DNA from: UBA1443 sp964445745
GTDB lineage: Bacteria > Omnitrophota > Omnitrophia > Omnitrophales > Aquincolibacteriaceae
Assembly (NCBI GenBank): GCA_964445745.1
Contig: CAYULU010000037.1
Span: 1-15,209 of the forward strand
Direction: 5' to 3'
DNA: 15,209 nt
The translations under genes and the position numbers were made by a program. Numbering within the stretch: position 1 is the stretch's first letter; every line of letters begins with the position of its first letter. The notes beneath the pieces are model-generated. The model worked only from the letters and a program-made list of their open reading frames with translations, was not told the origin of the DNA and ran no database searches. Below are positions 1 to 7,024 of this stretch, piece after piece.

Positions 1-1758
1 TCCGGTATTGATGCCGATCCCGATTTTGACTTCCTTAAAAGGTTTTCCCTGGCTTTCGATTTTTTCTTTTCGCGCGGCATTGAATGTTTGAATAAAATCC
101 CGCATTTCGAGTGCCGCCCGGCACGCATGCTTCGCATGATCGATATCGCCAAGAGGCGCGTTCCAGAATGCCATGATGCAATCACCGATGTATTTATCGA
201 TCGTTCCGTTATGTTTTAAAATAATTTCAGTCATGGGGGTCATGAAGGAATTCATGAAGTCCGTAAGTTCTTCAGCGCTCATGCCTTCCGCGAGAGTTGT
301 GAATCCACGGATGTCCGTAAAAAGGAAAGACATCTCCCGTGTTTCGCCGCCGAGCTTTAGCTGTTTCGGATTTTTAGCAAGTTGGCCGACCAGAGCAGGG
401 GAGAGATACCGGCTGAACGCGCTCCGGATTTGCCCGCGCTCGGCTTCAGTTTTCACAAACCGGATAAATGAAGAGACGAGATAAATCAGCAGGATAGATA
501 GGGACGGTACGAGGGGGTCGATCAGCAGTTGTTTTTCAATGTACTGGTTCCACGAAAACCAAATTGCAAAGCCGATCGCCGACGCTCCCAGCAGTGCACA
601 CCAGACTGCGCCGACACTGGGCAGGAGCAGGAGCAGGAGGAGACCTAGGACAAGAATATACAGGAATTCTGCTCCCTCCGTCCAATCGGGACGATGGAGA
701 TAATCGCCGGTGAACATCTGCTCCGCGATCTGGGCGTGGACTTCCACGCCGGGTGCAAATGCGTTAAGAGGTGTCGGTCGAAGGTCTTTCAGACCGGTCG
801 CACTGGTTCCCACAAAGACAAGTTTACCGTCGAGAATTGACAGGTCAAAATCAGCGGAGAAAATTTTCCAGGCGGGGATAAATCGCTCGGGTTTGTGTCC
901 GGTATCGAAAAGCCAAATTCTTCCGTGTTTGTCGGTCGGGATATCCAGGAAGCCGGTTTTGATCGAGACAATCCCTGTTTTTTCTCCAAAAGAACGATGG
1001 CGGGTGGTTCCTGCGAGCGAGATTTTGTAGGCACTGACTTCCTGAAAAACTCTCATGGCTTCGAGCGCCAGAGAGGGATAAATTGTTTCCCCTAATCTAA
1101 AAAGTGTCGGTGCTCGTCGAACCATGTCTCTGTCGTCAGAGCTGACATTGAAATCTCCCAGCCCTCTAGCGGCATTTTCGAGGGCCGGAAGATTGGTGAC
1201 TGCTCCCCGATAGGCCGGACGGATGTAATCGATGGCTTGGTCGCCTAATGTGCCGTGCTCAAGAACTCCGCCGAATTTAATGGCCGGAACATTTTTATTG
1301 GTTTCGTTGATTAAACCGAAGGCGAAAACAACGCATGCTTCCGAACTGACCTCGGCAAAAAGGGTATCATGATCGGGAAGTGCTGAAAGTTGTGCGCGAA
1401 GTTCCCGGAGTGCTGGGACATCAGGCCACGAGGCGATCACATTTTGGGGAGAGGTCCGATCGGGTTCGGCAAAAACAACGTCAAAGGCAAGGGTCTGGAC
1501 GCCGGCCTTATGAAGACGGTCAACGAGTCTTGCGAGAATGGTGCGGGGCCACGGCCATTGGCCGAAGCGTTCGAGGCTTTTATCATCGATGTCGATAATC
1601 CGTACGGGGGTATCTTTATAAACGCGGGGATGGATACGCTGGTAATTATCAAAAACCATAATCCGGAAATCTTCGATCGGGGCAGGAAAGTGGTAGAGGA
1701 GGAAAAGGATGCCGGCAAGAAGCAGAGCAGGAACAAGATAGGGAAGTACCTTTCTCAT
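1..1758 (-). CDS. CHASE2-domain adenylate/guanylate cyclase (partial, C-terminus off the left edge)
   Basis: Reading the minus strand from the ATG at 1758 gives 586 uninterrupted codons to the window edge. Residues about 5-22 are a hydrophobic signal anchor. Residues about 25-345 match a CHASE2 extracytoplasmic sensor, with an early VRIIDIDDKSLERFGQWPWP motif and a later FVGTSATGLKDLR motif. Three membrane segments follow at about 365-385, 386-403 and 414-433. The class III cyclase domain then begins: FTDIRGFT with metal-binding Asp482, and DKYIGDCIMAFW with Lys522 and second metal Asp526. The transition-state Asn/Arg lie beyond the edge, so activity and ATP versus GTP preference cannot be settled. 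The expected product is a membrane sensor making a cyclic nucleotide in response to an unknown periplasmic signal. No in-frame ATG, GTG or TTG lies between this ATG and the upstream stop at 1807-1809, and there is no Shine-Dalgarno site before it. Confidence 0.93.
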   Translation of the reverse strand, partial: MRKVLPYLVPALLLAGILFLLYHFPAPIEDFRIMVFDNYQRIHPRVYKDTPVRIIDIDDKSLERFGQWPWPRTILARLVDRLHKAGVQTLAFDVVFAEPDRTSPQNVIASWPDVPALRELRAQLSALPDHDTLFAEVSSEACVVFAFGLINETNKNVPAIKFGGVLEHGTLGDQAIDYIRPAYRGAVTNLPALENAARGLGDFNVSSDDRDMVRRAPTLFRLGETIYPSLALEAMRVFQEVSAYKISLAGTTRHRSFGEKTGIVSIKTGFLDIPTDKHGRIWLFDTGHKPERFIPAWKIFSADFDLSILDGKLVFVGTSATGLKDLRPTPLNAFAPGVEVHAQIAEQMFTGDYLHRPDWTEGAEFLYILVLGLLLLLLLPSVGAVWCALLGASAIGFAIWFSWNQYIEKQLLIDPLVPSLSILLIYLVSSFIRFVKTEAERGQIRSAFSRYLSPALVGQLAKNPKQLKLGGETREMSFLFTDIRGFTTLAEGMSAEELTDFMNSFMTPMTEIILKHNGTIDKYIGDCIMAFWNAPLGDIDHAKHACRAALEMRDFIQTFNAARKEKIESQGKPFKEVKIGIGINTG

Positions 1759-1764
1759 GAACGG

Positions 1765-1792
1765 ATTATAGCGCTTTTCATCTATGGTGCAA
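1765..1792 (-). promoter_or_regulatory. Sigma70-like promoter of the CHASE2 cyclase, predicted leaderless
   Basis: On the minus strand TTGCAC (1792-1787) is followed by 16 bases and a perfect TATAAT (1770-1765). Six bases later comes the ATG at 1758, so the usual start-point distance puts transcription +1 on the A of the start codon. The absence of any Shine-Dalgarno site fits a leaderless message. The boxes are seen directly; transcription from them is inferred. Confidence 0.6.
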
Positions 1793-1891
1793 CTCAGGAT
1801 GTTACTTCAGGGAGGAGCATGCCCCATTTCTATCCTCCGATTTTTTAGAAGTGGTTTCATGAGGCCATTCTTTATTTTTCGGCTACTTGGA

Positions 1892-1950
1892 CAACCACCG
1901 GTTGAAATACTTGTGGGCCCAACTCTAGCCGCTGGAGGGGTGGGACCCAC
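1892..1950. repeat. Two adjacent hairpins in the divergent spacer
   Basis: The spacer 1759-2060 (302 bases) has no convincing gene. Besides the two promoters it holds CAACC-ACC-GGTTG at 1892-1904 and a larger imperfect stem-loop at 1913-1950. In the larger one GTGGG and CCCA (1913-1921) pair with TGGG and CCCAC (1941-1950) around one bulged A, and an inner CTC/GAG pair closes a nine-base loop. No T-run follows on either strand, so it does not look like an intrinsic terminator. It could be a palindromic repeat element or a structured operator; the sequence does not decide. Confidence 0.45.
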
Positions 1951-1970
1951 TTTGCCGATCCAGGGTAAGT

Positions 1971-1999
1971 TTGATTTTTGAGGGAGGCTACGATATACT
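1971..1999 (+). promoter_or_regulatory. Sigma70-like promoter of the hom operon
   Basis: TTGATT (1971-1976), a 17-base spacer and TATACT (1994-1999) form a good housekeeping promoter. The predicted start is near 2006, giving a leader of about 55 bases before hom. This is the only clear plus-strand promoter I found ahead of hom-thrC-apgM, so it probably drives at least these three genes. Leader length and content rule out a T-box or a large riboswitch. Confidence 0.6.
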
Positions 2000-2027
2000 A
2001 CGTCGATTTTCTTAAATACCTCAAACG

Positions 2028-2040
2028 TCTTAACTTAAGA
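2028..2040. promoter_or_regulatory. Perfect palindrome in the hom leader, possible operator
   Basis: TCTTAA-C-TTAAGA is a perfect 6-1-6 palindrome about 22-34 bases downstream of the predicted hom start point. The half-site TCTTAA also occurs at 2010-2015. With a one-base centre it cannot form a useful RNA hairpin, so a dimeric repressor site is the more natural reading. It is AT-rich and short, so chance remains possible. Confidence 0.3.
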
Positions 2041-2060
2041 ATACTGAAGGAAATGGGAAA

Positions 2061-3362
2061 ATGAGGAAGATTCATATCGGGCTTCTTGGGCTCGGGCAAA
2101 TCGGCAGTGGTCTTTATGAGATTTTGACTTCGAAAAAGAAACAGTTTGAGCGGGAGCTTGGCGTTTCTTTTGAGATTACAAAAATTGCGGAGAAATATCC
2201 CAATCGCAAACGGAAAGTCCGCCCTCCGCAGGCTCTGATGACCCAAGACGCGGTCGAGGTGGTGCGTGACCCTTCAATCGATGTGATTGTGGAGCTGGTT
2301 GGCGGAACGACTTTTGCCCGGATGATCATCAAGGAAGCCCTCAAGGAAGGCAAGCATGTTGTGACTGCCAATAAGGCGTTGCTTGCCGAATACGGTGACG
2401 AGATTTTTGAATTGGCTCATCGCATGCGCAGGTGGGTCCGTTTTGAGGCAAGTGTCGGGGGTGGTATCCCTTGCATCAAGGCCCTTCGGGAAGGGCTTGT
2501 GGCCAACAATATCGAATCAGTTTATGCCATCATCAACGGGACGACCAACTACATTTTGACTCAGATGACGGAAACCGGCATGAGTTTTTCCGAGGCCCTC
2601 AAGAGTGCCCAGCAGAAGGGGTACGCGGAAGCGAACCCGACTCTCGATGTCGAAGGAGTGGATGCCGCTCACAAACTCGCCATCCTGGTGCGGTTTGCCT
2701 TCGGAGGCCGCGTGAAGTTCAGCGAGATTTATTCTGAAGGGATTACCCAGATATCCAGTGATGACATTGCCTTTGCCAAGGAATTTGGTTACGTGATCAA
2801 ATTGCTCGCGATCGCGAAAAAAACAGAAAATGGCGTGGAAGCTCGGGTCCAGCCCACACTTCTTCCGAAATCCCATGTCCTGTCGAGCGTCAACCAGTCG
2901 TTCAATGCCGTCTTGCTTCGCGGAGACGAGGTTGGGGATGTGATGTTTTACGGCCGAGGGGCGGGACCTCATCCCACCGCAAGCGCGGTGATCGCGGACC
3001 TTCTTGATATTGCCAAAAATAATATCGAAGGCCCTGTGGATGATAAAACTGTCATTCGCGCGCTGGGGACCAGAATTGATATAAAAAACATTACCTCGAT
3101 TCTTTCGCGCTACTACCTCCGGTTTTATGTCATTGATAAACCGAGTGTGCTCGCCCGGATTTCAAAAATTCTCGGGGCCCACCAGGTAAGTATTTCAGAT
3201 GTTATCCAGCGGGAACGGAGTGAGGGGAAAGTGGTCCCCCTCATTCTTCTGACCCATGAATCACCGGAAAAGGATGTCCGCGCGGCTATTCGTTCGATCA
3301 ATCGGTTGCCCTTTGTGAAAGGTGCGTCACAGGTCATACGGATGGAAGAAGCGGGAGCATAA
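2061..3362 (+). CDS. hom: Homoserine dehydrogenase
   Basis: 433 residues, the normal length for the ACT-containing type. It reduces aspartate semialdehyde to homoserine with NAD(P)H, the branch-point step toward threonine and methionine. The Rossmann glycine motif GLGQIG is at residues 10-15. The catalytic core shows TANKALLAEYG with Lys105 and the LDVEGVDAAHK motif with Glu198, Asp201 and Lys205, equivalent to the known catalytic residues of the family. Residues about 351-428 form an ACT domain, the usual site of threonine feedback. The start is an ATG with AAGGA ten bases upstream. It is the first gene of the plus-strand cluster, behind a good promoter, and thrC follows after 34 bases. Confidence 0.97.
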   Translation: MRKIHIGLLGLGQIGSGLYEILTSKKKQFERELGVSFEITKIAEKYPNRKRKVRPPQALMTQDAVEVVRDPSIDVIVELVGGTTFARMIIKEALKEGKHVVTANKALLAEYGDEIFELAHRMRRWVRFEASVGGGIPCIKALREGLVANNIESVYAIINGTTNYILTQMTETGMSFSEALKSAQQKGYAEANPTLDVEGVDAAHKLAILVRFAFGGRVKFSEIYSEGITQISSDDIAFAKEFGYVIKLLAIAKKTENGVEARVQPTLLPKSHVLSSVNQSFNAVLLRGDEVGDVMFYGRGAGPHPTASAVIADLLDIAKNNIEGPVDDKTVIRALGTRIDIKNITSILSRYYLRFYVIDKPSVLARISKILGAHQVSISDVIQRERSEGKVVPLILLTHESPEKDVRAAIRSINRLPFVKGASQVIRMEEAGA

Positions 3363-3384
3363 GCGACACGGATCGTTTAACGAT

Positions 3385-3392
3385 AGAAGGAG
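3385..3392 (+). promoter_or_regulatory. Ribosome binding site that fixes the thrC start
   Basis: AGAAGGAG lies four bases before ATG 3397. It decides in favour of this ATG over the in-frame GTG at 3322, which lies inside hom, has no such site and would add 25 residues with no family match. Confidence 0.8.
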
Positions 3393-3396
3393 TGAT

Positions 3397-4470
3397 ATGT
3401 CCCCCGAGGTTGTTAAAAAAATAGGGATTATCGAGCGTTATCAGGAGTACCTTCCTGTGACCGAAAAAACCCCGATCGTTTCATTAAATGAAGGGAACAC
3501 CCCCCTGATTCTTGCGGAGGCGCTCCCCAAAGAGCTTGGTCTGAAAAATGTCCGGATCTATTACAAGTTTGAAGGATTGAACCCGACGGGTTCTTTTAAG
3601 GATCGGGGAATGACGATGGCGATTTCGAAGGCGGTTGAGGCCGGCTCGAAGGCCGTGATGTGTGCTTCGACGGGGAACACGTCTGCGGCGGCAGCGGCGT
3701 ACGCGACCCGATGTGGCCTGAAATGTTTTGTCTTGATTCCGGAAGGTAAAATTGCAAAAGGAAAACTGGTACAGGCCTTCCGCTACGGGGCAAAGACGAT
3801 TATGATCAAGGGGAATTTTGATCAGGCCCTGGAGCTTGTAAAGGAAATGACGAATGACGGGAAGATCACACTGGTGAACTCGCTGAATCCGTACCGGATC
3901 GAAGGTCAGAAGACGGCCGCGTTTGAGATTGTGGATGATCTCGGAGATTCGCCAACCTATCATGCTATTCCTGTCGGGAATGCCGGTAATATTACGGCCT
4001 ACTGGAAGGGGTATCAGGAATATAAAAAAGTCGGTAAATCCGGGACCCTTCCAAAAATGCTGGGGTTTCAAGCGGCCGGATCCGCGCCCATCGTACTGGG
4101 GCATTCCGTCAAAAATCCGGAGACGATTGCGACCGCGATCCGGATCGGAAATCCTGCAAGCTGGAAGACTGCTGTGGCGGCTCGTGACGAATCGGGAGGG
4201 TTGATTGACGCGGTGACGGATGAGGAGATCACAAAGGCTTATCGGTTTATTGCGGAGAAGGAAGGCGTTTTTGCGGAACCGGCATCGGCGGCGGGGGTCG
4301 CCGGAGTGATCAAACTGGCAAAGAAGAAATTTTTTAAAGAAGGGACGGTCCTCGTGATTACATTGACGGGCGCCGGGCTGAAAGATCCGGATTTCGCCTT
4401 GAGTTTTGACGATCCTGTCGATACGATAGAGGCCGATCTGGATGCGGTTAAGGAGGTTGTGTACTCATGA
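3397..4470 (+). CDS. thrC: Threonine synthase
   Basis: 357 residues, the short PLP fold-type II form. It converts O-phosphohomoserine and water to threonine and phosphate. NEGNTPL near residues 31-37 is the family N-terminal motif. NPTGSFKDRG carries the PLP-binding Lys68, CASTGNTSAA (89-98) binds the substrate carboxylate side, and GNAGN (194-198) is the phosphate-binding loop of PLP. The C-terminal FAEPASAAGVAG and TLTGAGLKDP motifs are also typical. It overlaps the next gene by ATGA at 4467-4470, so the two are probably translationally coupled. Because its substrate is phosphohomoserine, the cell must have a homoserine kinase; the only candidate here is the next gene. Confidence 0.97.
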   Translation: MSPEVVKKIGIIERYQEYLPVTEKTPIVSLNEGNTPLILAEALPKELGLKNVRIYYKFEGLNPTGSFKDRGMTMAISKAVEAGSKAVMCASTGNTSAAAAAYATRCGLKCFVLIPEGKIAKGKLVQAFRYGAKTIMIKGNFDQALELVKEMTNDGKITLVNSLNPYRIEGQKTAAFEIVDDLGDSPTYHAIPVGNAGNITAYWKGYQEYKKVGKSGTLPKMLGFQAAGSAPIVLGHSVKNPETIATAIRIGNPASWKTAVAARDESGGLIDAVTDEEITKAYRFIAEKEGVFAEPASAAGVAGVIKLAKKKFFKEGTVLVITLTGAGLKDPDFALSFDDPVDTIEADLDAVKEVVYS

Positions 4471-5669
4471 AATATATTGTGGTGACCATGTCGGGTGCCG
4501 CGGATCATCCCGCGGAAGAACTGGGCGGTAAAACTCCGCTTGAAGTTGCTAAAATTCCGCACCTTTCCTTCTTTACAAAATCGGGGAAGCTCGGTAACGC
4601 CAAAGTACTCCCGGAGCGTGTGCCTCTTGCGCCCGATGCGTCTCTTTTCGGACTGCTCGGTTACGGAGGCAGTCTTTACACTGGTCGGGGAGCGTTAGAG
4701 GCGGCCAATCTGGAGTTGACCCTGGATGATCACGAAGTTGCTTTTTGTATGAATTTTATTACCGAGGCGGCTGGTTTGTTGGCCGATTCAACCGCGGGAA
4801 GTATTTCGACCAAGGAATCCAGAGCGCTTATTAATTTTCTTAATAAAAAGATATCCAGTGATTTCGTCCGGTTTTTTGCCGGAACTGTGCATCGCCACAT
4901 TGCGGTGATCAAGGATGCTCACGGTTTTGAGGCCCTCTCCGCGAAGACAAATTCTCCCGAAGACGTGATGGGACAAAAGATTGAGGATGTGCTTCCGAAC
5001 GGAGCCGGAGAAGAATTACTCAAGAAATTGATGTTTGACGCAAGGTTGCTTCTCCAGGATCACGAGATCAACCAGGTCCGCGTGGATCTTGGCGAAAATC
5101 CGGCCAACATGATCTGGCTTTGGGGACAGGGGAAAAAGCCAACCTTGAAACCCTTGCGGGAACTTTATGACCTGACGGGCGGTGCCATGGTTGCCGTCCG
5201 GGAATATGCCAAAGGGCTTGGCCGCGTAGCGGGTTTGACGGTCATGGAAGTCAAGGAAGAGAATGAAGACCCTTCGGTTTTTTATGACAGAATTTCTAAA
5301 ATAGCTCTCGATGCTCTGGAGGAAAAAGATTTTGTCTGTATTCATCTCCACCAGCCCGATGAAGCTGCCCGCGCCGGCGATCTTAAATCCAAGATCTCCG
5401 CCATCGAGGGGATTGATTATTTTGTATTTTCCAAAATTCGAAAATATTTTGAGAGGCAAAAAGAGGCGCGTCTTCTCATCACCCCTTGCCATGCGACTCT
5501 CTGGAAGATGAGGACGGCGGTCCGCGATAGTGTCCCGTTTACTGTGTTCGGGAAGAACATTATGGCCGACGGAGTGGAACGTTTTTCGGAAGTGACATCC
5601 AAAACTTCCGAGCTCAAAATTACGAAGAGCACAGAACTCATGCCCTTCTTTATAACAAAAGCTGCGTAA
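4467..5669 (+). CDS. apgM: ApgM-family protein in the proposed homoserine kinase position, degenerate active site
   Basis: 400 residues of the alkaline phosphatase superfamily, in the branch with archaeal-type phosphoglycerate mutase that TIGR02535 labels a proposed homoserine kinase. Family hallmarks are strong: EELGGKTPLE (17-26), LLGY (63-66), YTGRGALEAA (71-80), a VHRH motif, and GENPANMIWLWGQGK. AAGGAGG (4450-4456) stands ten bases before the ATG, and the ATGA overlap with thrC indicates coupling. By eye, the metal and nucleophile set is largely lost: GDG Asp is Ser9, GSD Ser is Pro56, DEAGH His is Arg302, PDH Asp is Cys341 and the late His is Ala351. Only Asp298 and His342 remain. The frame is open throughout, so this is divergence and not a broken gene. 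It may be a kinase with a rewired site, a non-catalytic partner, or a pseudoenzyme. Fold assignment is firm; function is inferred. Confidence 0.88.
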   Translation: MKYIVVTMSGAADHPAEELGGKTPLEVAKIPHLSFFTKSGKLGNAKVLPERVPLAPDASLFGLLGYGGSLYTGRGALEAANLELTLDDHEVAFCMNFITEAAGLLADSTAGSISTKESRALINFLNKKISSDFVRFFAGTVHRHIAVIKDAHGFEALSAKTNSPEDVMGQKIEDVLPNGAGEELLKKLMFDARLLLQDHEINQVRVDLGENPANMIWLWGQGKKPTLKPLRELYDLTGGAMVAVREYAKGLGRVAGLTVMEVKEENEDPSVFYDRISKIALDALEEKDFVCIHLHQPDEAARAGDLKSKISAIEGIDYFVFSKIRKYFERQKEARLLITPCHATLWKMRTAVRDSVPFTVFGKNIMADGVERFSEVTSKTSELKITKSTELMPFFITKAA

Positions 5670-5761
5670 CGTGTGACGCCGGTCAGGAACTACGAAAAAT
5701 CGCGCATCGTATCCCGAAATATTTCCAGATCAAAAAAGTCATAAAATTCAGAGAGGGAAAA

Positions 5762-6979
5762 ATGTCATTAATTGTACAAAAGTACGGAGGTTCTTCAGTC
5801 GCTAATTCTGAAAAAATCATGCGTGTTGCCGAACGGGTGATCCGGACCAAAAAGGCCGGGCATAAGGTCGTGGTGGTTGTGTCGGCGATGGGAGATATGA
5901 CTGACGACTTGATCAAACTTGCGGATCGGATTAATAAAAATCCCGAGGACCGGGAGATGGACATGCTACTGGCGACTGGCGAGCAGGTTTCGATCGCGCT
6001 TCTGGCGATGGCCATCCATAAACTTGGGCATGAGGCGATGTCGTTTACCGGGTCGCAGGTGGGGATTATTACGGACACATTTCACAGCAAAGCCCGAATC
6101 CGGAATGTCAGTCCTGAACGAATTAAGAAGGCCCTTGAGGCCGGGAAGATTGTGATAGTGGCAGGTTTCCAGGGGAAGACGCCGGATGGGGAAATCACGA
6201 CTTTGGGGCGCGGTGGCTCAGACCTGACGGCGGTGGCGCTTGCGGTGGCGTTGCAGGCAAGTCATTGCGAAATTTACACGGATGTGGACGGCATTTTTAC
6301 GGCTGATCCGCGCGTGATTGCCGATGCAAAAAAAATAAACCAAGTCACCTACGATGAAATTCTGGAGCTCGCATCTCTCGGCGCCAAAGTCATGCACTCG
6401 CGGTCGATCGAAGTCGGTAAAAAATTTAACATGCCCATCCGGGTTTGTAATTCTCATAAAGACGTTCAAGGAACTCTCATCACGAAGGAGACAAAAAAAA
6501 TGGAAGAAGTGGTTGTTAGCGGTGTCGCATTAGCCGAAGATGAAGCCAAGATTACCCTGTTTCGGGTGCCGGATCGACCTGGAGTTGCTGCGAAGATTTT
6601 TCAGGCCCTTGCGGATTCGAATGTGAACGTGGATATGATTATTCAGAACAAGACCCAAACGAACTCCACGGACGTTTCGTTCACTGTATTCAAAAACGAG
6701 CTTGCGAAGGCCATCAAGGTTGTCCAGGCCAACGCTCAGAAGCTTGGCGTCAAGGACATCGCCTGCGATGAAGATATCGCAAAGGTCAGCGTTGTCGGGA
6801 TCGGGATGCGGTCCCATTCCGGCATTGCGTCTAAAATGTTCTCAACGCTCGCGAAGAACAAGATAAATATTGATATGATCTCGACCTCCGAGATCAAGAT
6901 TTCTGTCGTGGTGGCCGGAGACAAGGGAAAGGTTGCGGCACGTGCTATCCATAAGGCGTTTGGGTTGGGGAAGAAATAA
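5762..6979 (+). CDS. lysC: Aspartate kinase
   Basis: 405 residues, the monofunctional form similar in length to Bacillus aspartokinase II. It phosphorylates aspartate, the first committed step to lysine, threonine and methionine. KYGGSSVAN starts at residue 7 and forms the nucleotide-binding N-terminus. LATGEQVS and TTLGRGGSDLTAVALA are the kinase-domain motifs. Two ACT domains follow at about 262-335, with VPDRPGVAAKIF, and about 341-405; these are the normal sites for lysine or threonine inhibition. GAGAGGG precedes the ATG. A 92-base spacer separates it from the apgM-like gene; I found no convincing promoter in it. An internal start at codon 247 would make a separate ACT-only subunit (see 6485-6502). 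Confidence 0.97.
   Translation: MSLIVQKYGGSSVANSEKIMRVAERVIRTKKAGHKVVVVVSAMGDMTDDLIKLADRINKNPEDREMDMLLATGEQVSIALLAMAIHKLGHEAMSFTGSQVGIITDTFHSKARIRNVSPERIKKALEAGKIVIVAGFQGKTPDGEITTLGRGGSDLTAVALAVALQASHCEIYTDVDGIFTADPRVIADAKKINQVTYDEILELASLGAKVMHSRSIEVGKKFNMPIRVCNSHKDVQGTLITKETKKMEEVVVSGVALAEDEAKITLFRVPDRPGVAAKIFQALADSNVNVDMIIQNKTQTNSTDVSFTVFKNELAKAIKVVQANAQKLGVKDIACDEDIAKVSVVGIGMRSHSGIASKMFSTLAKNKINIDMISTSEIKISVVVAGDKGKVAARAIHKAFGLGKK
6485..6502 (+). promoter_or_regulatory. Internal ribosome binding site and ATG for an aspartate kinase beta subunit
   Basis: AAGGAG (6485-6490) lies nine bases before ATG 6500-6502, in frame with lysC at codon 247. Translation from it would give a 159-residue protein holding both ACT domains. 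Bacillus subtilis aspartokinase II and Corynebacterium LysC are known to make such a beta subunit from an internal in-frame start at nearly the same place and form alpha2beta2 enzymes. The site is seen; its use here is inferred. Confidence 0.6.
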
Positions 6980-7024
6980 ATGGCTCTGCCTGTGTCCCGC
7001 TGAAGCCAGCCCGGGGAAGATTGA

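Noticed and set aside
3322..3396. Upstream GTG start for thrC giving 25 extra residues
   Set aside because: It lies inside hom, the added residues match nothing in the family, and AGAAGGAG sits properly before ATG 3397.
3484..4104. 206-codon open frame on the minus strand inside thrC
   Set aside because: Shadow of thrC; no motif and no ribosome site.
5718..5747. Promoter for lysC using TAAAAT at 5742-5747
   Set aside because: No acceptable -35 box occurs at 16-18 bases upstream.
6980..7003. Seven-codon open frame directly after lysC, possible leader peptide for cimA
   Set aside because: It has only one Leu and no Ile codons, no following attenuator hairpin with a T-run, and the gap is only 45 bases.
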